Shown one piece after another: positions 31,331 through 38,124 of a DNA stretch of 38,124 bases. The notes beneath the pieces are model-generated. The model was not told the origin of the DNA. It searched no databases and was given only the letters and a program-made list of their open reading frames with translations. Position numbers and translations under genes: made by a program. Numbering within the stretch: the first letter of the stretch is position 1; each line of letters opens with the position of its first letter. Origin of the DNA: Alistipes sp. (GTDB lineage: Bacteria; Bacteroidota; Bacteroidia; Bacteroidales; Rikenellaceae); NCBI GenBank assembly GCA_017424405.1, contig JAFPAD010000037.1, forward strand, positions 1 to 38,124, in the 5' to 3' direction.

Positions 31331-32134
31331 TTATTTTTTTATAAAACTATCTAAAGGATAGCGTAAACCTTCATAACTTGACAGATAAGCGCACACGCTG
31401 CCCACTTTGATTGGCGATTCGATGTAGAGTGGAATCTTGTTTTTGTCGTCGGAAATCCACACCACGAACTCGGTGCCATCGCGGAATGAGGTTTCGGTCG
31501 TGGTGGCAATCTTACACCTGAAACGCAGAGTGTTGAATTTACCTAAGTTGCGCACCTTCTTCACTTCGCGTCCGTCGAAGCGAAAACTCAGATAACGCAC
31601 CGTATCCTCAAGCACCATCTCCAACTCCTTGGTGTAGCCCTCCTTAATTTCCTCGTCCTTTACGGTACGTAGGTTGAAGTATAACGACAAAGGGTCCATG
31701 CCTTGGTCGCTTATCTTCATGGTCTTGAATTTTTCGGGGCGGGTGCGAACCTGCCAGCGAGTGTGCACGTTGAGGTTCTTCCAATCGTAGATGAATGTGC
31801 TCTTGAAGGTGTAGTCGCCCTCGTGCAGATTACTGTTGAAACGTTTGGTGCGTAGCGTGGTAGGGTCAATCCAGATGGTGTAGGCATCATTCACGGGCAG
31901 AATCCAGCTAAACGCCTTTGCCGTCTCGCCATAACCATGAACTTTATACACGGGAGCTCCGTCGAGAGTTGCTTCGGTGGTTTGCATCACAGCCTTTGCT
32001 ACCTCTGTATTTGGGAATAGCTTGGCTTTATAACTCATGCGATAATGCAGCGTCTCGCCCGGAACATAGAGCTGGGCTGAGGCGGGGAGTAATGAGCCAA
32101 GTAGCAGACAGAGGATTATAAAGTATCGTTTCAT
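31331..32134 (-). CDS. DUF3108-type periplasmic protein
   Basis: Exported protein of 267 residues with a signal peptide (MKRYFIILCLLLGSLLPASA). The body is strand-rich and fits DUF3108: GETLHYRMSYKAKLFPNTEVAKAVM near the start, TIWIDPTTLRTKRFNSNLHEGDY in the middle, TEFVVWISDDKNKIPLYIES near the end. The frame opens at a TTG (32185), but the ATG at 32134 begins the signal peptide directly. Function is unknown; the fold is probably a lipocalin-like or LolA-like envelope barrel, which is inference. It is likely co-transcribed with recG, 53 nt upstream. Confidence 0.8.
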   Translation of the reverse strand: MKRYFIILCLLLGSLLPASAQLYVPGETLHYRMSYKAKLFPNTEVAKAVMQTTEATLDGAPVYKVHGYGETAKAFSWILPVNDAYTIWIDPTTLRTKRFNSNLHEGDYTFKSTFIYDWKNLNVHTRWQVRTRPEKFKTMKISDQGMDPLSLYFNLRTVKDEEIKEGYTKELEMVLEDTVRYLSFRFDGREVKKVRNLGKFNTLRFRCKIATTTETSFRDGTEFVVWISDDKNKIPLYIESPIKVGSVCAYLSSYEGLRYPLDSFIKK

Positions 32135-32187
32135 AGTGTCGCCTTTGTTAAACAACGGTTGTGTTTTGTGTTTATTGCAATTCAAGA

Positions 32188-34302
32188 TTACGAAATCATC
32201 GAAAAGTCAAATCGTTGCTTGCCGGCATGACGGGCACGCAACTCCTTGAGAGATGTATTTTGCTTATCTTGCAGATGGGGATCGGTGGATAGTATCCATA
32301 TCGCAGCTTCGCGTGCCGTTTGCAGCAGGTCGGCATCGAGTGTAGGGTTGGCAATTTTCAAATCGAAAGCCATGCCACTCTGCTGTGTGCCGTTTATGTC
32401 GCCCGCACCGCGTAGTTTCATGTCAAGTTCCGCCAGACGGAAGCCGTCGGTGGTCTCGCACATGGCTTGCAGGCGCTGGCGTGCCTCGCGAGAGAGCTTC
32501 TCGCCCGACATGAGAATGCAGAACGACTCTCCGCCGCCACGACCCACTCTGCCTCGCAACTGATGTAGCTGCGAGAGTCCGAAGCGATCTGCCGACTCGA
32601 TAACCATAACCGTAGCGTTGGGTACATCGACACCCACCTCAATTACCGATGTTGCCACCAAGATATCAGCCTCGTGGTCTTTGAATTGACGCATCGACTC
32701 CTCTTTATCCTGTGGTTTCATCTTGCCGTGGCATGCCGTCACACGATAGTCGGGTAGTGGGAAGTCGCGCACGATGGAGTCAAAGCCGTCCTCCAAATCT
32801 TTGTAGTCCATCGTCTCGGACTCTTTGATGAGAGGATATACCACGTAGGCCTGCCTGCCCAATGCAATCTGTTTGCGCAGAAATCCCCACAACTTTAGAC
32901 GTGCTGCGTCGGTGTAGTGATATGTGCGTATGGGTTGTCTGCCAGGGGGTAGCTCGTCGATAACAGATACATCTAAATCGCCATACATGGTCATTGCTAA
33001 TGTGCGAGGTATGGGTGTAGCCGTCATCACGAGGATATGTGGAGGCTGTTGGTTTTTTGTCCACAGGCGAGCTCGTTGCTCCACGCCGAAGCGATGCTGC
33101 TCGTCGATCACTACATAGCCCAAGTTGGCAAACTGCACCTTATCCTCAATCAAAGCGTGGGTGCCTATGAGGATATTTATTTCACCCGACGCAATGCCTT
33201 CGAGCGCGGTTTTACGCTCTTTGCTCTTCGAGGAACCCGTGAGGATAGCTACCTTTAGGTTAAGTCCCTCGGTCTGACGAGATATGGTGGCAAAGTGCTG
33301 ACGTGCAAGTATCTCAGTTGGAGCCATCATGCAGGTTTGGAAGCCGTTGTCCACTGCCAGCAACATCGACATCAGAGCAACCATAGTTTTTCCGCTACCT
33401 ACGTCGCCTTGCAGTAGGCGGTTCATCTGGTAGCCCGAGATGGTGTCTTGGCGAATCTCCTTTATTACGCGCTTCTGCGCTCCCGTCAGCGGGAATGGAA
33501 TCTTTTCGTTGAAGAAAGTGTTGAACAATTCGCCCACTTTTGGAAATAGGAATCCGTTGTTTTTTGCAAGGCGGTCGCTGCGCATCGCCTGAATGGAGAG
33601 TTGCACGCCGAGGAACTCGTCAAACTTAAGTCTGCGTTCGGCAGCCTTGAGCTTTTCGACAGATTGCGGGAAATGGATATTGTAGATAGCCTCCTTGAGT
33701 GGCATAAGCTGGTAACGCTCCATTACCGAACGAGGCATGGTCTCGGTGATATGCTGCTCAGCCGTAGCCCATGCGTTGCAGATAATTTTGTAGAAGCCCT
33801 TTGCGCCGAGCGTCGAGCCTATCTTCTCGGTCGATGGATAGATGCCCTGCATGCCGCTGTGAGCCTTGCGCGAGAGAGCCTTCTCCACTAAATCCAGCTC
33901 GGGGTGTATCATCGACACCTCGCCACGAAAGAACGAAGGGCGTCCGAAGATGAGATATTCTCTACCCACTTCGATGCTCTTTTCAATCCACTTAATGCCC
34001 TGAAACCAAATGAGTTCTGCTGATCCTGTTGCATCACTTACAAAAGCCGAGAAGCGTTGCTTGCGTCCCGAGCCGGCATAGCCGATGCCTGTCACACGTG
34101 CTCTGAGCTGCACCAGCGAAGAGTTCATGTTCTCGTTCAATTCACCGATGGTGTAGATTTTCGTGCGGTCGATATAACGGAAAGGGTAGTGGCGTAGCAG
34201 GTCGCCAATGGAGAGTATGCCCAACTCCTTCTCCAGAAGTTTTGCTCTCGCCTCGCCTACGCCTGCGACATATTTTACGTTATTATCGAGCCATGATGCC
34301 AT
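32188..34302 (-). CDS. recG: ATP-dependent DNA helicase RecG
   Basis: Branch-migration helicase that remodels stalled forks and Holliday junctions. The 704-residue length is normal. The N-terminal wedge/OB region includes VAGVGEARAKLLEKELGI and RARVTGIGYAGSGRKQRF. Helicase domain 1 has Walker A GDVGSGKT (299-306), the DEQH box (400-403) and MTATPIPRTLAMTMYGDLD. Domain 2 has ATSVIEVGVDVPNATVM and SQLHQLRGRVGRG. The ATG at 34302 matches the family start; the -7 box of its promoter ends only 4 nt before it, so the mRNA may be leaderless. Confidence 0.96.
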   Translation of the reverse strand: MASWLDNNVKYVAGVGEARAKLLEKELGILSIGDLLRHYPFRYIDRTKIYTIGELNENMNSSLVQLRARVTGIGYAGSGRKQRFSAFVSDATGSAELIWFQGIKWIEKSIEVGREYLIFGRPSFFRGEVSMIHPELDLVEKALSRKAHSGMQGIYPSTEKIGSTLGAKGFYKIICNAWATAEQHITETMPRSVMERYQLMPLKEAIYNIHFPQSVEKLKAAERRLKFDEFLGVQLSIQAMRSDRLAKNNGFLFPKVGELFNTFFNEKIPFPLTGAQKRVIKEIRQDTISGYQMNRLLQGDVGSGKTMVALMSMLLAVDNGFQTCMMAPTEILARQHFATISRQTEGLNLKVAILTGSSKSKERKTALEGIASGEINILIGTHALIEDKVQFANLGYVVIDEQHRFGVEQRARLWTKNQQPPHILVMTATPIPRTLAMTMYGDLDVSVIDELPPGRQPIRTYHYTDAARLKLWGFLRKQIALGRQAYVVYPLIKESETMDYKDLEDGFDSIVRDFPLPDYRVTACHGKMKPQDKEESMRQFKDHEADILVATSVIEVGVDVPNATVMVIESADRFGLSQLHQLRGRVGRGGGESFCILMSGEKLSREARQRLQAMCETTDGFRLAELDMKLRGAGDINGTQQSGMAFDLKIANPTLDADLLQTAREAAIWILSTDPHLQDKQNTSLKELRARHAGKQRFDFSMIS

Positions 34303-34306
34303 AATA

Positions 34307-34340
34307 CAAAGATACTAATAAATCGTTAAAAATTGCCAAA
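34307..34340 (-). promoter_or_regulatory. Promoter of recG, abutting the start codon
   Basis: On the minus strand TTTG (34340-34337), a 22-bp spacer, then TATCTTTG (34314-34307), 4 nt before the recG ATG. The spacer is slightly long. Confidence 0.55.
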
Positions 34341-34363
34341 AGTGATATATTTCGCTATATTTG
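34332..34363 (+). promoter_or_regulatory. Promoter of the acyltransferase gene
   Basis: ATTG (34332-34335), a 20-bp spacer, then TATATTTG (34356-34363). It overlaps the divergent recG promoter; the two -33 boxes are 1 bp apart. Confidence 0.6.
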
Positions 34364-34404
34364 TGCTTGCATATAATGTCAATTACTAAACCTAAATCAG
34401 ATTT

Positions 34405-35520
34405 ATGAAACGAATCGTGTATCTTGACTACATTCGTGTGGTGGCGTGTTTCCTGGTTATGCTGGTGCACGCGAGTGAGTATTTCTACGGTTTCATCCCA
34501 CCTGAGTTGTTGGAGGAGGGTGCTGCGGCGTCAAATCTCGCAGGTCCTAAATCTTACCTCTTCAGCGAGGCTGACCGTTTGTGGGTGTCGTTGTACGATG
34601 GATTTTCACGCATTGCGGTGCCTCTGTTTATGATTGTGTCGGCGTTCCTATTGGTACCCATGAAGGAGGAGCAGACAACCTGGGACTTCTATAAAAAGCG
34701 TTTCTTGCGAGTTGTTCCGCCAATCGTGGCGTTTATGTTGATTTATAGCCTTTTGCCTTTGGCTTGGGGTGGCATGGAGTGGTCGCAGTCGTTGGGCGAT
34801 TTACAGCGTTTGTGGCTCAATTTCCCATCTATGGCGGGTCACTTTTGGTTTATCTATCCACTGCTTGGATTGTATCTATTTATTCCAATAATCTCGCCAT
34901 GGCTTCGTAAAGCAACGGCGAAGGAGGAGTTGTTCTTCATCGGATTGTTCGCCCTCTCGACCTGCATGCCATTCATTAATCGTTGGGTTGGAGAAGCGTG
35001 GGGTCAGTGCTTCTGGAATGAGTATCATATGTTGTGGAACTTCTCGGGTTACTTGGGTTATCTTGTGATGGCTCACTATATCCGCTACCATCTGAATTGG
35101 AATCGTGGCAAGCGCTTCTGGATCGGATTGGGCGCATTTGTGGTGGGTACCGTAACCACTATATGGTCGTTCTACACTCAGGCAACACCGGGCGTTGTGC
35201 ATGTAACACCTGTTATCGAGGTGGCATGGGCATTCTGCACAATTAACTGTGTAGTAGCTACTTTCGGTGCATTCATGCTCTTTACATGCATCGAGCAGAA
35301 GGAGGCTCCAAAGGTTATCACCGATATGTCGAAACTCAGTTTTGCGATGTATTTGATGCACCTATTGTGGCTCGGATTCTGGGTAGGTATTTTCAAAGAG
35401 CAGATGGCTCTGCCTTCTGTGGCGGCTATTCCGGTGATTGCTGTGGCTACGTTTGTAAGTTGTTACATCACTTCCAAGGTTGTTTCGTATATTCCTGGAA
35501 GTAAGTGGATTATCGGCTAA
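34405..35520 (+). CDS. Membrane acyltransferase, AT3 (OafA/YrhL) family
   Basis: Integral inner-membrane acyl transfer enzyme, 371 residues with about ten helices. Family signatures: an N-terminal LDYIRVVACFLVMLVHASEY with the conserved His at about residue 22, SRIAVPLFMIVSAFLL near residue 68-83 (the R/K...PLFFxxSGF motif), and KKRFLRVVPPIVAF. HFWFIYPLLGLYLFIPII matches the family's WYL segment. Such enzymes O-acetylate surface polysaccharides, peptidoglycan or lipids; the acceptor cannot be read from sequence. It has its own promoter, divergent from recG, and ends in a strong terminator. Confidence 0.9.
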   Translation: MKRIVYLDYIRVVACFLVMLVHASEYFYGFIPPELLEEGAAASNLAGPKSYLFSEADRLWVSLYDGFSRIAVPLFMIVSAFLLVPMKEEQTTWDFYKKRFLRVVPPIVAFMLIYSLLPLAWGGMEWSQSLGDLQRLWLNFPSMAGHFWFIYPLLGLYLFIPIISPWLRKATAKEELFFIGLFALSTCMPFINRWVGEAWGQCFWNEYHMLWNFSGYLGYLVMAHYIRYHLNWNRGKRFWIGLGAFVVGTVTTIWSFYTQATPGVVHVTPVIEVAWAFCTINCVVATFGAFMLFTCIEQKEAPKVITDMSKLSFAMYLMHLLWLGFWVGIFKEQMALPSVAAIPVIAVATFVSCYITSKVVSYIPGSKWIIG

Positions 35521-35541
35521 TCATAGTTTCAGACTAAATAT

Positions 35542-35568
35542 GGGGGTGTGTCAAAGCACCCCCTTTTT
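35542..35568 (+). terminator. Terminator after the acyltransferase gene
   Basis: GGGGGTG, 8-nt loop, CACCCCC, then TTTTT. It ends 12 nt before the FKBP start codon. Confidence 0.88.
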
Positions 35569-35579
35569 ATAATAAATTT

Positions 35580-35987
35580 ATGGCACGAGGAGGAAATCAA
35601 AATAGCGCATACAAGGAGCGCAACTTGGAATTTTTGGAGGAGTATGCTTCACGTGATGACGTGAAGGTGATGTTCAACGGCGTGATGTATCGCGAAATCA
35701 CAAAAGGCAAGGGCGATAAACCCTCGCCTAAGGCAATGATTACGGTACACTACACGGGCAAACTCATCAACGGCAAGGTCTTCGACTCTACTCAGCAGGG
35801 TCGCCCCGCAACATTCAAGTTAAATCAGCTTATCGACGGCTGGCGAACCGCTCTGCGCGAGATGCCCGTAGGTTCACGTTGGGAAATTGTTATCCCCTTT
35901 AACCTCGGTTACGGTGCAAAGGGTGCTGGTGTGATAAAGCCCTTCTCGACGCTGATTTTCGATGTGCGTCTGATTGCGGTGGGGTAG
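35580..35987 (+). CDS. FKBP-type peptidyl-prolyl isomerase
   Basis: Catalyses cis-trans isomerisation of prolyl bonds during folding; 135 residues and no signal peptide, so cytoplasmic. An N-terminal helical part (about 1-45, NLEFLEEYASRDDVKVM) precedes the FKBP domain (about 46-135) with ITVHYTGKLINGKVFDST, LIDGWRTALREMPVGSRWEI and VIPFNLGYGAKGAGVIKP. These give the usual active-site Tyr, Phe-Asp, Trp and Tyr residues. The domain resembles Mip/FklB enzymes but is shortened and non-exported. The upstream terminator leaves almost no room for a promoter, so expression may rely on read-through. Confidence 0.9.
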   Translation: MARGGNQNSAYKERNLEFLEEYASRDDVKVMFNGVMYREITKGKGDKPSPKAMITVHYTGKLINGKVFDSTQQGRPATFKLNQLIDGWRTALREMPVGSRWEIVIPFNLGYGAKGAGVIKPFSTLIFDVRLIAVG

Positions 35988-36012
35988 GATATTGCCCCTT
36001 TTATAATAAACA

Positions 36013-36037
36013 AAGGCTGTCCGAAAAGGACAGCCTT
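36013..36037. terminator. Terminator between FKBP and the CotH-like gene
   Basis: AAGGCTGTCC, GAAAA loop, GGACAGCCTT. The better T-rich tail (TTTGTTTATT) is on the minus strand, so it mainly ends the CotH-like gene. Confidence 0.75.
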
Positions 36038-36062
36038 ACTTGTGTTGTTGCGTAATGTGTAA

Positions 36063-38124
36063 CTACTTATGCTGAAGGGTGTTGATGAGCGAATTGACCT
36101 TTGTGAGGCGCTTTGCCCACCACTCCTTCATATACTTGGTCTCACCCTCGAGGTCGCCGTAATATACCGATGCGTAGCCCCATCTTGGCTGGTCTGCTAT
36201 ATCTAATGATTGCCAACGCTTAACCTCGCGGTCACGAGCACCCGAGTCAATCATCTGCTTAGCGTAGTAATCAACTACTTGATTGAAATTCTCAGGAGCA
36301 AGAGCACCATCTTTGAGCTCCAACCAGCGGTCATAAATCTTCTGGTGGATATTGGCAGGATTCTCGTCAATAATACGTTCGTATATGCGGAATCTGCCTC
36401 TTACCCAACCTTGGTTAGGGTTTTCTTCTTTTCTATCCCATGTGCGACCCAATGTACCATCGAGATCCCACAAGCCGTGGATAAACTTCTTCGACTCCTT
36501 CACATCGCGCAGGATCCAGAATGTGTTACGACCGATGTTGTCGTGCGCCACGATCATGTTAAGGAAGATAAAGGCATCTATGATGCTGTTCATATCGAAG
36601 TGCTGCTCAAAGTTCGCGCTAAACTCCTCCTTGCTACTCTTGGCAACGAAGTCAATCATATCGGCCAGGTAGTTGAAGTTTGGCGCAAAGCCGTCGTCTG
36701 CATCGGGATACTCCTGCTCTATGTCGGCTGAGTTCCAGTAATAGTCATCGTTGCTACTGCGAGCTGAGTAGCCTCTTAGGCAGCAGGCATCAGTCCAACC
36801 CTTCGCTTTGTAGATGTAGCCGCCATTCTGCTCAATCTGATATTGCTTGCGGTCAATGCGGTCGGTCAGGGTGAACAGACCTCGGTACTCGCCATTGAGG
36901 AACATCTCCACATGGTGACCACGTGTGCCACTCATAGCCTTTGGCTTCTCGCTAACGTAGTATGGCTTGTTAAATTGATTCCAGATGTCGAAGCATACGC
37001 GGGTACGCATGTGCGCAACATCGAGGAACATGGCGTCCAAAATCCATGAATTGTCGTTGCGTATGTTCAACAACTCCGCCTCGCGCTTTTCTCCTTTGCT
37101 ATCGTAGAGCTTGAAATTGTAAGGCTTCTTAATATATCGCTGCGCTCCTGCTCCACGATATTCGATACCACCCTTACTCTCGAAGAAGGTGAGGTTTTTA
37201 TTGTCACCATCGTCGGTGCGAGCCTTGGGGTCAAACAAACGGAAGGTGCAATCAACCTTTGGCTCATCTTTGACATCTTCGTTTGTAATAATCTCTACGA
37301 TTGGTAAACCAGAAACAACAAGCGTCTGTGTGCCTATTTTAGGTGAAGTCTCACAGTGTGAATAGATGTTGAGATTTGAATTTGCCTTAAGGTCGCTTAA
37401 TGAAACAATGTCGCCAGAGTAGATTTTTGTCTCGTTGCTTCCAACAGTAATCCATTGCACACCCTCGCCGTAGAACTCAATCTTCACAGGCTTTGTGGCA
37501 GCGTCCATATCCACTGAATACATAAAGTCTTTGACAATACCACGTTTGTCAGTCAGACACTTGTAACCGTCGATATATAATTCAGAAATGGTCATCTTAC
37601 CGACTCCGCTCTGAGTTAAAGTAACGTTGTATGTTTTTGGAATTGTGTTGTCGGTGATAGAGATTTTAGCCTTACGAGCAGCTTCGTTCTCATTGAAGGC
37701 GACATTTAAACAATTTCCTGACACGCTTATCCAATCTTGAGCCTCCGCAGGGATAGTGATTGTAAAGTCAGTCTTAGGAAGACCATCTACTACAACACGT
37801 CCTCCCGCATAACTTATCTTATAAGAGGCACAAGGAACCTTAAAGAATTGTGACCACTCCTGAGAAACCTTTATTTTAGCACTCTGGCTACCTGTGGTGA
37901 ATAAAATCTCCACAGATCTTGCTCTGTCGCCAGTGTTAGGTTTTATGGTCATATCAATATCAAACACACCCTCGAAACCCAATGATGGTGAAAGAGTTAT
38001 CCAATCTATTGGTTCTGATGCTGAGGCCTCCCAATCACCCGTAGACTCTAAAGTAAATGACAAAGTTTCACCCAATACAGAAGTGTTCACCTCTTTTATT
38101 GAAGTAGTAATCTTTTGCGAAGGA
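36063..38124 (-). CDS. BACON-domain and CotH-kinase-like protein (5' end cut by window)
   Basis: C-terminal about 687 residues of a larger exported protein; the frame runs open to the window edge, so the GTG at 38090 is internal. Two or three BACON-type beta-sandwich repeats occupy the visible N-terminal part (GDWEASASEPIDWITLSPSLG and KISITDNTIPKTYNVTLTQSG). A CotH-like domain follows from about 36.1 to 37.3 kb, with FFESKGGIEYRGAGAQRYIKK, NDNSWILDAMFLDVAHMRTR, GEYRGLFTLTDRID and HGLWDLDGTLGRTWD. CotH proteins in spore formers are atypical protein kinases; those attached to BACON domains in Bacteroidota are probably surface proteins of unknown activity. Signal or lipobox would be outside the window. 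Confidence 0.88.
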   Translation of the reverse strand, partial: PSQKITTSIKEVNTSVLGETLSFTLESTGDWEASASEPIDWITLSPSLGFEGVFDIDMTIKPNTGDRARSVEILFTTGSQSAKIKVSQEWSQFFKVPCASYKISYAGGRVVVDGLPKTDFTITIPAEAQDWISVSGNCLNVAFNENEAARKAKISITDNTIPKTYNVTLTQSGVGKMTISELYIDGYKCLTDKRGIVKDFMYSVDMDAATKPVKIEFYGEGVQWITVGSNETKIYSGDIVSLSDLKANSNLNIYSHCETSPKIGTQTLVVSGLPIVEIITNEDVKDEPKVDCTFRLFDPKARTDDGDNKNLTFFESKGGIEYRGAGAQRYIKKPYNFKLYDSKGEKREAELLNIRNDNSWILDAMFLDVAHMRTRVCFDIWNQFNKPYYVSEKPKAMSGTRGHHVEMFLNGEYRGLFTLTDRIDRKQYQIEQNGGYIYKAKGWTDACCLRGYSARSSNDDYYWNSADIEQEYPDADDGFAPNFNYLADMIDFVAKSSKEEFSANFEQHFDMNSIIDAFIFLNMIVAHDNIGRNTFWILRDVKESKKFIHGLWDLDGTLGRTWDRKEENPNQGWVRGRFRIYERIIDENPANIHQKIYDRWLELKDGALAPENFNQVVDYYAKQMIDSGARDREVKRWQSLDIADQPRWGYASVYYGDLEGETKYMKEWWAKRLTKVNSLINTLQHK

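Noticed and set aside
1..38124. tRNA, rRNA, CRISPR array, prophage or transposase genes
   Set aside because: Reading the gaps on both strands showed no tRNA-like T-arm/acceptor pattern, no regularly spaced repeats and no transposase or integrase motifs.

Overview
The window looks like a contiguous chromosomal segment of a member of the order Bacteroidales (phylum Bacteroidota). The signs are the lineage promoter pattern (TTTG-N19-21-TAnnTTTG) upstream of many genes, weak Shine-Dalgarno sequences, and family-typical proteins: a TamA-like lipoprotein, a carboxypeptidase-regulatory-domain TonB-dependent receptor, DUF4876 and DUF6850 type proteins, a BACON/CotH protein and an ExbB-X-ExbD-ExbD cluster. 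A futalosine-pathway menaquinone gene (mqnE) and intermediate GC hint at something other than Bacteroides itself, perhaps a Rikenellaceae-like lineage, but family placement is uncertain. No rRNA, tRNA, CRISPR array, phage or transposase gene was seen. Both edges cut a gene: exbB on the left (5' end missing) and a CotH-like protein on the right (5' end missing).

Layout. 1-2232 (+): proton-channel operon exbB, an unknown four-helix membrane protein, and two exbD genes. 2233-2954: gene-free DNA with a terminator, a 150-bp MITE-like hairpin element and a decayed relative. 2955-3884 (+): AraC-family regulator. 3966-4090 (+): promoter plus terminator bounding a probable small RNA. 4112-7433 (-): dapF and a TamA-like lipoprotein. 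7648-8094 (+): PepSY-like periplasmic protein. 8231-18449 (-): a five-gene operon (TonB-dependent receptor, DUF4876-like lipoprotein, DUF6850-like outer-membrane barrel, two gingipain/caspase-fold HEAT proteins). 18450-18791: its control region, with a promoter, an inverted repeat bracketing it, and a terminator-like leader hairpin. 18792-20503 (-): GT2 glycosyltransferase and ECF sigma factor, overlapping. 20750-28851 (+): tgt, lptG-like permease, mqnE, PASTA protein, rluD, ygiQ, and a basic-secretory-protein type metalloprotease. 29037-30145 (-): rpsP-rimM. 30335-34302 (-): recG, a DUF3108 protein and a coiled-coil membrane protein. 34405-35987 (+): membrane acyltransferase and FKBP prolyl isomerase. 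36063-38124 (-): BACON/CotH protein.

How it fits together. The ExbB/ExbD complex supplies the proton-motive-force coupling that TonB-dependent receptors need, and the window carries one such receptor in the 8.2-18.4 kb operon. My main candidate for an undescribed system is that operon: an outer-membrane receptor, a surface-type lipoprotein and a second barrel co-transcribed with two exported C25-like cysteine peptidase homologues with HEAT-type C-terminal halves. A plausible (unproven) role is processing and import of a peptide or peptide-bound nutrient. Its upstream region carries several layers of possible control: an ECF sigma gene next door, a 10-bp perfect inverted repeat enclosing the promoter, a leader terminator, and 10-nt complementarity to the small RNA predicted at 4002-4090. 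The remaining genes are mostly housekeeping: lysine/peptidoglycan precursor synthesis, tRNA and rRNA modification, lipopolysaccharide transport, menaquinone synthesis, ribosome assembly and DNA repair.
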